DNA from: Cryomorphaceae bacterium
GTDB taxonomy: Bacteria > Bacteroidota > Bacteroidia > Flavobacteriales > UBA7312
Length of the DNA stretch: 6,304 nt
Direction: 5' to 3'
Assembly: GCA_018608925.1 (NCBI GenBank)
Contig: JABAYQ010000155.1
Coordinates: forward strand, 1 to 6,304
The notes under the pieces were generated by a model that worked only from the letters and a program-made list of their open reading frames with translations, was not told the DNA's origin and ran no database searches. The translations under genes were made by a program, and so were the position numbers. Below are positions 1 through 5,976 of this stretch, one piece after another. Within the stretch, counting starts at the first letter, position 1. Every line of letters begins with the position of its first letter.

Positions 1-2160
1 ATTTTTGTTATAGAGTTTAAGGTTGGTGATGGGACTTATGGTAATCACGCTATCGAGCAAGTAATAGATTACACACTAGATTTAAAAAACTTTCATGAAG
101 GCAGTCATCATGTGTCACTAATTCCCGTGATAGTTTCTACCAATGCACAAGCTGTTAATAATGTACAAAGCGATATTGATTCTTATGCTACTTCAGCAAA
201 AACTAATGGTACAAATTTAGGTGCATATCTCTCTAAGGTTATTAATAATACAAAAGGAGAAAATATAGATATTCTTGAATGGGAGACTTCTATTTACAAA
301 CCTACTCCAACAATAGTTGAGGCAGCAAAAGCATTATACAAAGGTCATAATGTAAAAGAGATATCAAGATCTGATTCAGGAGCCATAAATTTATCTAAGA
401 CTTCAGAATGTTTAAACCAAGTTATAGAGTATTCAAAACTAAACTCAAAAAAATCTATTTGTTTTGTTACTGGAGTCCCTGGAGCTGGAAAGACTTTGGC
501 TGGTTTAAATATTGCGAATGAGCGTATGAAATCTGATGAAGATGAACACGCAGTTTTTCTTTCTGGTAATGGTCCTTTAGTGGACGTTTTAAGAGAAGCT
601 TTAACAAGAGACGAAGTAGTAACCAATAAAGAAAAAGGGGGTTCAATTACAAAAAAACAGGCTGCAATCAAAGCCAATGCCTTTATCCAAAACATACACC
701 ATTTTAGAGATGATAATCTAATATCAGAAAAAGCTCCTATAGAAAAAGTTGTTGTTTTTGATGAAGCCCAACGTGCATGGACGAATGAAAAAGCATCTTC
801 TTTTATGAAAGCCAAAAAGGGAATTGATAATTTTAATATGTCTGAACCCGAATTCTTAATTGATGTAATGGATAGACACGAAGATTGGTGTACTATTATT
901 TGTTTAATTGGAGGAGGACAAGAAATAAATACTGGTGAAGCGGGTTTGGAAGCCTGGGTTAGAGCATTAAGAGATCATTATTCCAAATGGGATATTCACT
1001 ATTCAGGTTTAATTATTGAAAAAGATAATTATATAAGAAATAATAATATTAAAGAATGGATCATTAATAATGGTATAGGAGAACAAGATTTGCATTTAGC
1101 AGTTTCTGTTAGGTCTTTTAGATCTGAGCAACTATCAAATTTCATTCATGAATTATTAGAATTAAATATTGAAAAAACTAAAACTTTATATGATCAAATA
1201 AAGGATGATTTTCCTATTATGATAACAAGAGATTTAGCCATTGCTAAAAACTGGTTACGAGGTATGGCTAAGGGAACAGAACGCATAGGTATTGTGGGAT
1301 CTTCTAACGCTAAAAGACTGCGTTCACTAGGTGTAGATGTGAAAAATGAAATAGAACCATGCCACTGGTTTCTAGATGGAAAAAGCGATGTAAGGTCCTC
1401 TTATTTTTTAGAGGTAGTAGCTACAGAATTTGACATTCAAGGTTTAGAAATTGATTGGGTTGGTTTAGCCTGGGGAGGAGATTTTTTTATTGATAATGAT
1501 CAATTGAATTATCAAAAGTTTAAGGGATCGAAATGGCAAAACATCAATAAAGAAATAACAAAGCAATATTTAAAAAACACCTACAGAGTTCTTTTGACTA
1601 GGGCAAGGCAAGGAATGGTGATATTTATTCCTGAAGGCACTAAAATAGACCATACTAGACCAAGTTCTTTTTATGATGGGACTTATAATTATTTTAAAGA
1701 GATTGGTATTAAAGAACTGAAAGAAAAGGTTTTTAAAGATGCTGAAAGTATACAGTATTCAATTAATGCTAAGAAACCCGAAAATAATATAAGAAGAATT
1801 TTAGATAAGAAAGTTGAAGTAAAAAATATGATAAATAAAACAAAAAACACATCCAATGAAAGGTTAGCAATCGGAAAATTAGTTAGATCTAAAATGGATG
1901 AACTAATTAATAAAGATCTACTGAGTGATCAGGAAATTGAAAAATTACAAAGAGCAGATTATTCAAGGCAAACACTTCATCTACAATACCCATTACTAAA
2001 AAGAGCACTGCACAGTGATTCTAATAATATACCTAGATATTGGGCAGGAAAAAAAATCATAAGAGGGAATGAGTACTTTATTTGCTCAGAATGGTACGAA
2101 CAACCAAGTAATAATGATAGACCTCATTTTTTAGCTTGGTACAGGACAATAATAAAATAA
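1..2160 (+). CDS. PD-(D/E)XK-like nuclease / DUF2075 helicase fusion, 5' end outside window
   Basis: The frame is open from base 1, so the gene starts upstream; a GTG at 112 is an internal codon, not the start, because the 37 codons before it carry conserved features. Numbering codons from base 1, E5-x-K7 inside VIEFKVG followed by QVIDY (20-24) matches the ExK plus QxxxY pattern of Cas4/AddB-like PD-(D/E)XK nucleases. The helicase core follows: Walker A GVPGAGKT (158-165), Walker B-like VVVFDEAQ (250-257), GGGQE (304-308), FDIQGLE (477-483) and RVLLTRARQGM (529-539), the usual DUF2075 order shared with the Schlafen helicase core. Codons 560-719 form a lysine-rich linker and a C-terminal domain with ICSEWYEQP that I cannot name. 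Predicted role: ATP-dependent translocation on nucleic acid coupled to cleavage, plausibly antiphage defence. Motifs are seen; the defence role is inferred. No terminator is visible after the stop. Confidence 0.9.
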   Translation: MFVIEFKVGDGTYGNHAIEQVIDYTLDLKNFHEGSHHVSLIPVIVSTNAQAVNNVQSDIDSYATSAKTNGTNLGAYLSKVINNTKGENIDILEWETSIYKPTPTIVEAAKALYKGHNVKEISRSDSGAINLSKTSECLNQVIEYSKLNSKKSICFVTGVPGAGKTLAGLNIANERMKSDEDEHAVFLSGNGPLVDVLREALTRDEVVTNKEKGGSITKKQAAIKANAFIQNIHHFRDDNLISEKAPIEKVVVFDEAQRAWTNEKASSFMKAKKGIDNFNMSEPEFLIDVMDRHEDWCTIICLIGGGQEINTGEAGLEAWVRALRDHYSKWDIHYSGLIIEKDNYIRNNNIKEWIINNGIGEQDLHLAVSVRSFRSEQLSNFIHELLELNIEKTKTLYDQIKDDFPIMITRDLAIAKNWLRGMAKGTERIGIVGSSNAKRLRSLGVDVKNEIEPCHWFLDGKSDVRSSYFLEVVATEFDIQGLEIDWVGLAWGGDFFIDNDQLNYQKFKGSKWQNINKEITKQYLKNTYRVLLTRARQGMVIFIPEGTKIDHTRPSSFYDGTYNYFKEIGIKELKEKVFKDAESIQYSINAKKPENNIRRILDKKVEVKNMINKTKNTSNERLAIGKLVRSKMDELINKDLLSDQEIEKLQRADYSRQTLHLQYPLLKRALHSDSNNIPRYWAGKKIIRGNEYFICSEWYEQPSNNDRPHFLAWYRTIIK

Positions 2161-2183
2161 GCATTTGCAAACAGTCTACAGTA

Positions 2184-2430
2184 CTAAATAGATAATACAT
2201 AAAATAGCAAACAATGGGGATATTTGATAAAGTTAGACGAATGTCCCATAGCTTTCTGAAGCTTGGTTATTGAGCCTGTTCTCTTAAATATTTCTATAGC
2301 CCCTGAGTGCCTAAAAGAGTATAATGTTTGTCCTTGTTCAAGTGTGTTTGATTGTCTCTTAAAACAGCTTTATAAGCCCTTATAACAGTCTTTATTTAAA
2401 GGCTGAGGTGTATCTGAAAAAGATATTTCG
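2184..2430 (-). pseudogene. Tyrosine recombinase (phage/ICE integrase) C-terminal relic, frameshifted
   Basis: Read on the minus strand, 2312 down to 2235 is open and encodes RHSGAIEIF, then LQKAMGHSS. These are the box II Arg-His and the later Gly-His of a tyrosine recombinase catalytic domain; the 23-residue spacing from Arg to the second His equals that in XerD. The preceding segment (about 2385 to 2318) continues the protein in another frame (RAYKAVLRDNQTHLNKDKHY), so one base seems lost in the T-run near 2313-2320. A further shift near 2390 joins to SDTPQPLNK (about 2417 to 2391). After GHSS the sequence degenerates: a Tyr lies 7 rather than 9 residues past the His, so the nucleophile is probably lost, and a stop follows at 2184. 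The core-binding domain and first catalytic Arg are absent. It is a non-functional remnant, probably of the integrase that once mobilised this region. Boundaries are approximate. Confidence 0.75.
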
Positions 2431-2465
2431 TAATAATTTTTTTAATTTTTAATTTTTTTTAAAAA

Positions 2466-2473
2466 TATAGTTG
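2466..2473 (+). promoter_or_regulatory. Possible -7 promoter element for the 122-aa gene
   Basis: TATAGTTG resembles the Bacteroidota -7 consensus TAnnTTTG with one mismatch and follows a long A/T tract (2437-2466). Transcription would start near 2480 and give a leader of about 80 nt containing the hairpins at 2497-2540. The -33 element is not distinct, so this is tentative. Confidence 0.3.
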
Positions 2474-2496
2474 AGTGCTTTATAAATACAGTTCAA

Positions 2497-2540
2497 CCCC
2501 TACCCTTTTTATGTTTTGGGAGATAGGGGCGTCTTATCTC
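2497..2540 (+). promoter_or_regulatory. Leader with two mutually exclusive hairpins upstream of the 122-aa gene
   Basis: CCCCTACCC (2497-2505) pairs with GGG (2518-2520) and TAGGGG (2524-2529), leaving a three-base bulge. GAGATA (2520-2525) can instead pair with TATCTC (2535-2540). Both hairpins need 2520 and 2524-2525, so only one can form at a time. The pair lies 22 bases upstream of the ATG at 2562, where it could affect initiation or act as a protein-binding site. No T-run follows, so it is not a terminator. Pairing is seen; regulation is inferred. Confidence 0.45.
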
Positions 2541-2561
2541 ATAACTTAAATCTAAATAATT

Positions 2562-2930
2562 ATGACTAAGTATCGTGAAATTACAAATGAAGTTTCTGGT
2601 GAATCAGAGTTTCTATTTAATGCAACTCTATTGAAAATTGGGGAAAACACATTGTCTAATAGCAATGAAAAAGAGTACAAAATTGTCACTCTAAAATTTG
2701 ATTTACCAAATGGTGAAGAAGTGGAACGTACAGCAATGTGCTATGAATCTAACTATGAGCACGGAATTGAAGTTGGTAAAGCTTACCTGTGTAATTTGAG
2801 TTTTGATGAAGAGGGTAATCCTCAAATTAGAATGTCTCATTTAAGTAATGCAGACAGAGCTAGTGCCAATGACTTTGCAGGTTTGTTTCAAGCAAAAGAG
2901 CAATTTATTGAGGAAGATTTAGTGTTGTAA
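2562..2930 (+). CDS. Hypothetical 122-aa protein, possibly OB-fold-like
   Basis: Complete ORF with ATG at 2562 and TAA at 2930. I do not recognise a named family with certainty. The sequence has alternating hydrophobic strands (residues 17-25, 39-48, 54-62, 73-80 and 86-92), an acidic C-terminal tail ending EEDLVL, and no signal peptide or membrane segment. This all-beta cytoplasmic look plus an acidic tail is reminiscent of small single-stranded-DNA-binding proteins, and the next gene is a recombination-type ATPase, which fits. It is transcribed as its own unit: a structured leader precedes it and a strong intrinsic terminator follows within 25 bp. The start is supported by the conserved-looking N-terminus and the absence of an upstream in-frame ATG with a better context. 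The function is inferred from shape and neighbourhood only. Confidence 0.8.
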   Translation: MTKYREITNEVSGESEFLFNATLLKIGENTLSNSNEKEYKIVTLKFDLPNGEEVERTAMCYESNYEHGIEVGKAYLCNLSFDEEGNPQIRMSHLSNADRASANDFAGLFQAKEQFIEEDLVL

Positions 2931-2953
2931 TCATACTATCATCTTATTCGAGC

Positions 2954-2987
2954 AAGGACTTATACAATTACGTATAGGTCCTTTTTT
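2954..2987 (+). terminator. Rho-independent terminator after the 122-aa gene
   Basis: AAGGACTTATAC (2954-2965) pairs with GTATAGGTCCTT (2972-2983), a 12-pair stem with one G-T wobble and a six-base loop. A T-run extends to 2987. It lies 24 bases past the stop at 2930 and should end or attenuate that transcript before the ATPase gene. Confidence 0.9.
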
Positions 2988-3014
2988 ATTTACTAATAAT
3001 TTAAAACAACTATA

Positions 3015-3908
3015 ATGATAATACGAAAATCCGAAAGAAAAAAAGCAAAAATTAAATTAGCATTACAAGGTAGTGCTGGAAGTGGAAAAACTTACTCTGC
3101 ATTACTCCTTGCAGAAGGTTTAGTAGACAATGAGTTCACAAAAATTGCTATAATAGATACTGAAAATGGTTCAGCAGATCTGTATGCTCACCTTGGTAAT
3201 TATAATGTAATTAGCATGGAACCTCCTTATTCACCTGAAAGATTTATCGAAGCGATTACTCTTTGTGAAAGGGCTGGTATGAAGGTAATAATAATTGATA
3301 GTATTTCTCATTGTTGGGATTACTTGTTGGAATTCCATAGCAATATGCCAGGTAATAGTTTTACTAACTGGTCAAAGGTAACCCCAAGACAGAATGCATT
3401 TATAAATAAAATACTCCAATCTAATGCACATATTATTTCTACAATGCGTGTAAAGCAAGATTATGTATTAAATCAGAAGAATGGGAAAATGGTTCCTGAA
3501 AAAGTAGGATTAAAAGCCATCCAAAGAAATGATTTAGACTATGAATTTACAATAGTTTTTGATATAGACATTGCTCACCAAGCAAAGGCATCTAAGGACC
3601 GCACAGGGCTCTTTATTAATAGTGCAGAGTTTATTATTAAGGCTTCAACAGGTCAAAAGATAAAGCAGTGGTGTGAGGAAGGAGTTGGGACGGTAAGGGA
3701 AGAAGTTCAACTGGAAATTACTGCTTGTGAAACTATAGAAGGACTTAGACATATCTATTCAAAGTATCCAGATTTACAAGAACAGCTTATGCCTTTAATT
3801 CTCAAAAAGAAGGAATTATTAGAGCGTATAGAATCTCAAGTTATTTCAAATAATCAAATAATTCAACAAACTAAAAACCAAGAAAATGGAATTGACAACA
3901 ATAAATAA
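3015..3908 (+). CDS. Sak4-like phage RecA-fold ATPase
   Basis: 297 aa starting at ATG 3015. Walker A is GSAGSGKT (residues 19-26), an IDTENGSAD segment lies at 47-55, Walker B is VIIIDSISH (91-99), and IISTMR (140-145) is the sensor strand. They are followed by VGLKAIQR, DYEFTIVFD and SKDRTGLF (164-200), the arrangement of the phage ATP-binding family that includes Sak4, a RecA-core protein that works with single-strand-binding protein in single-strand annealing. The C-terminus (about 225-297) is charged and helical and probably variable. It is cytoplasmic. The gene comes just after the terminator of the 122-aa gene, so it needs readthrough or its own promoter, which I could not identify. Its last 23 bases overlap the DUF3871 gene, indicating co-translation. 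Family assignment is strong; the annealing role is by analogy. Confidence 0.88.
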   Translation: MIIRKSERKKAKIKLALQGSAGSGKTYSALLLAEGLVDNEFTKIAIIDTENGSADLYAHLGNYNVISMEPPYSPERFIEAITLCERAGMKVIIIDSISHCWDYLLEFHSNMPGNSFTNWSKVTPRQNAFINKILQSNAHIISTMRVKQDYVLNQKNGKMVPEKVGLKAIQRNDLDYEFTIVFDIDIAHQAKASKDRTGLFINSAEFIIKASTGQKIKQWCEEGVGTVREEVQLEITACETIEGLRHIYSKYPDLQEQLMPLILKKKELLERIESQVISNNQIIQQTKNQENGIDNNK

Positions 3909-4860
3909 CATAAAAAATCAAGTGATAGCAAAAGAAGAGGTAATCACTTCAAGTGGAAATTTTATCGGAGCTAATACAAAACAAGTTACACTTAATCATC
4001 TTAAAAGCAAATGTACAATTCCTGTTTATAGTGATAATGAAACTACAATAGCACATAGTCAATTTATCGATGCTACCAGAGAAGTTGTTGAGTCAAACTT
4101 TTCAGATGTAACAATACTGGAACCAAACATTAGGATTAGCCATATTATTAAAGGAAGAATTCCTTCTGCAGTTGGTAAGGCTGTGAAAGATTTAATGCCA
4201 GATGAAAAAACTATTTATTATCAGCGATGTGCCTTTATGATTGAATTGCCAACTTTGACAGAAAATGTGAACAACAATACTCTATCTCTAACAATTGGAG
4301 GAGTAAGAGCTTTAAACCAAGAGAGTTTATATAGCAAAAGAAACCTTGAAAAGTTCAAGGTTTTTATAGGGTTTAAAAATATGGTTTGTTGCAATCTATG
4401 TATTAGTACAGATGGATTGAAAACAGATATTAGAGTTAGTAGTATAGCTGAACTAAAAGATAAAATCAATGAGTTAATCCAAGAGTTTGATATACAAAGA
4501 TTCTTAGGTAATATGGAGCGTTTAAGTAGGTTTAACTTAGATGAATTACAGTTTGCACATACTATTGGAAAGATGAGAATGTATCAGCATCTAAATAGGG
4601 AAGAAAAAGTTGGCAAGTTGTCATTATTAATGAGTGATAACCAAATTGGAACAGTAGTGAAGGAATATTATAATGATCCAAACTTCTCAAGGAGTAATGA
4701 CAGAAACATCAACCTCTGGAATTTCTATAACTTGATGACCTCTGGAAATAAATCATCTTATATAGATTCTAACTTAGAGAGAAATGCCAATGCCTTTGAC
4801 TTTGTTTCTGGATTAGCTAATTCTATGCAAAATCACACTAATAACTGGTTTTTAAATTAA
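3886..4860 (+). CDS. DUF3871 family protein
   Basis: 324 aa. The ATG at 3886 lies inside the end of the ATPase gene, overlapping by 23 bp in another frame, so translational coupling is likely. I recognise it as DUF3871, a protein of Bacteroidota mobile elements, from segments such as IIKGRIPSAVGKAV (residues 87-100), LTIGGVRALNQESLYSKR (135-152), KVFIGFKNMVCCNLCIS (157-173), LNLWNFYN-like NINLWNFYNLMT (273-284) and KSSYIDSNLERNANAF (288-303). The length is near what I recall for the family. There is no signal peptide or transmembrane segment. The molecular function is unknown; its place beside a Sak4-like ATPase suggests DNA replication or recombination of the element, perhaps in the manner of DUF932-type phage/plasmid proteins, but that is inference. 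A perfect 10-bp inverted repeat with a short T-run lies inside the gene at 4341-4365. Confidence 0.88.
   Translation: MELTTINNIKNQVIAKEEVITSSGNFIGANTKQVTLNHLKSKCTIPVYSDNETTIAHSQFIDATREVVESNFSDVTILEPNIRISHIIKGRIPSAVGKAVKDLMPDEKTIYYQRCAFMIELPTLTENVNNNTLSLTIGGVRALNQESLYSKRNLEKFKVFIGFKNMVCCNLCISTDGLKTDIRVSSIAELKDKINELIQEFDIQRFLGNMERLSRFNLDELQFAHTIGKMRMYQHLNREEKVGKLSLLMSDNQIGTVVKEYYNDPNFSRSNDRNINLWNFYNLMTSGNKSSYIDSNLERNANAFDFVSGLANSMQNHTNNWFLN
4341..4365 (+). repeat. Perfect inverted repeat with T-run inside the DUF3871 gene
   Basis: AAACCTTGAA (4341-4350) and TTCAAGGTTT (4354-4363) are perfect reverse complements separated by AAG, and two more T follow. In RNA this is a terminator-like hairpin within the coding sequence. 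It encodes an ordinary stretch of the protein (NLEKFKVF), so chance is a real possibility. Confidence 0.5.
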
Positions 4861-5112
4861 ATGGATAAACAAGACCTAGCTTTTCAGCTAAATTATAGCT
4901 CCTCTCAATGGCTTTATGTAGTGACTTGGAACAATATACTAAAACAACTTTTTTGTCCCTTTAAAGTTATTGTTTTGAGTCAGATTGGAACATTGAATAA
5001 AGGACAGATAGTTTGGGTTGAAGCAGTAAAAGTGACCATAGAATTAAAGACTGTATTTATTGTTAAGCAGCAGGCATACTATTATTATCATTTTGATATA
5101 TTGATAGATTGA
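4861..5112 (+). CDS. Hypothetical 83-aa protein downstream of DUF3871
   Basis: The ATG at 4861 follows immediately on the TAA (4858-4860) of the DUF3871 gene, with no gap, so translation by re-initiation is likely and the start is well supported. The protein is rich in aromatic and beta-branched residues, with strands at QWLYVVTW (17-24), FKVIVLSQIG (34-43), GQIVWVEAVKVT (48-59), KTVFIVKQ (63-70) and AYYYYHFDIL (72-81). It looks like a small all-beta cytoplasmic protein; the segments are too short and too polar for membrane spans. I recall similar small proteins next to DUF3871 genes in Bacteroidota but cannot name a family. An imperfect hairpin begins within its stop codon, suggesting that it closes the transcription unit. 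Confidence 0.75.
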   Translation: MDKQDLAFQLNYSSSQWLYVVTWNNILKQLFCPFKVIVLSQIGTLNKGQIVWVEAVKVTIELKTVFIVKQQAYYYYHFDILID

Positions 5113-5168
5113 GTGTTAAAAAAGTATATGAGAAAAATTTATATTAGGTTTTTCTCATACACGCACTC
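5111..5168 (+). terminator. Large hairpin ending the ATPase-DUF3871-83 aa unit
   Basis: TATGAGAAAAA (5127-5137) and TTTTTCTCATA (5149-5159) are perfect 11-base complements around an 11-base loop. An outer GAGTG (5111-5115) pairs with CACTC (5164-5168). No clean T-run follows, only CCTTTTAG, so termination may be weak, or the hairpin may work as a transcript 3' end or mRNA-stabilising structure. The A/T arms could also serve the opposite strand. Confidence 0.6.
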
Positions 5169-5334
5169 ATCCTTTTAGTATAGTTTTTATGTAAAATTGA
5201 GTTAGATAACTTTAAAGTACATTATTATAAATCGCTAAAAAGTATATTTTTTAATACATAATATGTTTCCCATTAGAATCTCTTTTTAAACAAAATAGCT
5301 ATAAGGCGTGTTTTAAAAAACTTTATTTAAGAGG
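5169..5334. other. Intergenic A/T-rich stretch with no recognised gene
   Basis: No ORF of useful length, no tRNA-like fold and no strong inverted repeat are visible on either strand. It separates the operon's 3' hairpin from the promoter at 5335 and probably holds upstream promoter sequence. Confidence 0.5.
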
Positions 5335-5342
5335 TATCTTTG
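5335..5342 (+). promoter_or_regulatory. Bacteroidota-type -7 promoter element
   Basis: TATCTTTG is an exact match to the TAnnTTTG -7 consensus of Bacteroidota sigma-ABfr promoters. A convincing -33 element is not obvious; GTGTTTT near 5308-5314 is at roughly the right distance. Transcription would begin near 5349 and read into the structured RNA region, not into a protein gene. Confidence 0.6.
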
Positions 5343-5348
5343 CATAAT

Positions 5349-5459
5349 ATTAGATTAATAATTTTGTTTTCGCAGAGTAGATATTATAATAACATCGAAA
5401 GATGTTGATTTGCCCGTTAGATAGAAGCTGCGAAAAATTCTATTTAACAGGCATTTTTT
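5349..5459 (+). ncRNA. Putative short structured RNA with own promoter and terminator
   Basis: About 110 nt run between the -7 element at 5335 and the terminator at 5412-5459. It contains a perfect hairpin AACATC-GAAA-GATGTT (5391-5406) capped by a GNRA tetraloop. TTTTCGCAG (5367-5375) is perfectly complementary to CTGCGAAAA (5428-5436) in the terminator loop, which would make a pseudoknot or a switch. There is no ORF. It could be a free small RNA, or a leader that attenuates transcription into the larger structured RNA downstream. The structures are seen in the sequence; the function is unknown. The start is an estimate. Confidence 0.55.
5412..5459 (+). terminator. Strong intrinsic terminator with a complementary loop
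   Basis: GCCCGTTAGATAGAA (5412-5426) pairs with TTCTATTTAACAGGC (5438-5452): 15 positions with one C-A mismatch and one G-T wobble. Six T follow at 5454-5459. The loop (5427-5437) contains CTGCGAAAA, complementary to 5367-5375, so upstream pairing could compete with or lock the fold. Confidence 0.85.
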
Positions 5460-5499
5460 GTTTAAAAGAGTACTAAGCCATAAGGATTAGTGTCAGCCA

Positions 5500-5791
5500 T
5501 GAGGCATAACTTGTAATAATGGACCAGACATCGGATTAGTAACTGCAAGATTGAAATAATATCTAAAAATAGCGGCTAGGTTTTCTCCGGTAACTCTAAA
5601 ATTGCCTTAATATAAACTAGTGGGCGGATAATAGGGAAAATATGGCCCTGTTGAATTAACAACGAGTAATTTATCCGTGCAGGTGTAAGTGTAAAAAGCT
5701 GACGTACGGCACTAGCGAAGTTTAAGGTTTAATTGGACATGGAGTAATTCAAAGTCTGGCAAGTAAAATACTTGTGAAGGGGAAAGTTATG
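5500..5791 (+). ncRNA. Large structured RNA, HEARO/omega-RNA-like (IscB-type guide RNA scaffold)
   Basis: No ORF, but dense complementarity. CATAACTT (5505-5512) with AAGTTATG (5784-5791) closes the molecule; CCAGAC (5524-5529) pairs with GTCTGG (5754-5759). Inner hairpins are CGGATAA/TTATCCG (5625-5631/5671-5677), enclosing AGGG/CCCT (5633-5636/5646-5649) and GTTG/CAAC (5650-5653/5660-5663); GGC plus GGTTTT with AAAATT plus GCC in 5574-5605; and the perfect CAAGTA-AAA-TACTTG (5760-5774). The 3' half (AAGCTGACGTACGGC near 5696-5710 and GGGGAAAGTTATG at 5779-5791) resembles, from memory, the HEARO/omega RNA found directly before iscB. An ATGA at 5499-5502 sits just before the outer stem, as I recall for HEARO insertion sites. 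In active systems the RNA carries its guide at the 5' end, which here would be roughly 5486-5503. No iscB follows. Structured RNA is near certain; the family name is less so. Confidence 0.6.
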
Positions 5792-5976
5792 TTTTGTCTG
5801 GAAATTATAGTATTAATTAAAATTCTTTATAATTGATAACTATTTTTTTCTATTCCGTTCCAATCTAAAACTTCAATTGAATTATTATTTATAGGATGTA
5901 ATTCTCTTTTTTAGCCATAAGAGTTTGCCCTAGTTACTTGTAATTTTATTTCAAATAATTTATTAAAAAAGAAAAA
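5792..5976. other. Gap between structured RNA and GIY-YIG gene
   Basis: Very A/T-rich with no plus-strand ORF. If the RNA is an omega RNA, an iscB start would be expected at about 5789, but the frame from that ATG stops within some 13 codons and lacks the IscB N-terminal pattern. A 22-codon open stretch on the minus strand (about 5910 down to 5838, ending in TAA) is too short to name. The right end of the RNA-bearing element may lie here. Confidence 0.5.

Noticed and set aside
112..114. GTG as start of the helicase gene
   Set aside because: The same frame is open to base 1 and contains the ExK and QxxxY motifs, so the gene begins upstream of the window.
345..815. 156-codon minus-strand ORF opposite the helicase gene
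   Set aside because: It lies wholly opposite the Walker A to Walker B part of a strongly supported gene; its protein shows no family pattern.
2370..2385. TTATAA-GCCC-TTATAA hairpin
   Set aside because: It is a six-pair A/T stem inside the integrase relic with no T-run, probably chance.
4221..4469. 82-codon minus-strand ORF opposite the DUF3871 gene
   Set aside because: It is opposite the most conserved part of DUF3871 and is explained as a shadow frame.
5484..5540. Direct repeat GGATTAGT at 5484-5491 and 5533-5540
   Set aside because: Eight bases within an A/T-rich structured RNA can recur by chance, and only two copies are present, so it is not a CRISPR or att repeat.
5500..5791. Group I or group II intron as the identity of the structured RNA
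   Set aside because: I could not find the group I P7 core with its paired GACTA/TAGTC-type segments or a group II domain V hairpin; the GIY-YIG neighbour alone is not enough.
5838..5910. Short minus-strand open stretch of about 22 codons ending in TAA
   Set aside because: It is too short, has a stop just upstream and no recognised motif; it may be a gene relic but cannot be supported.
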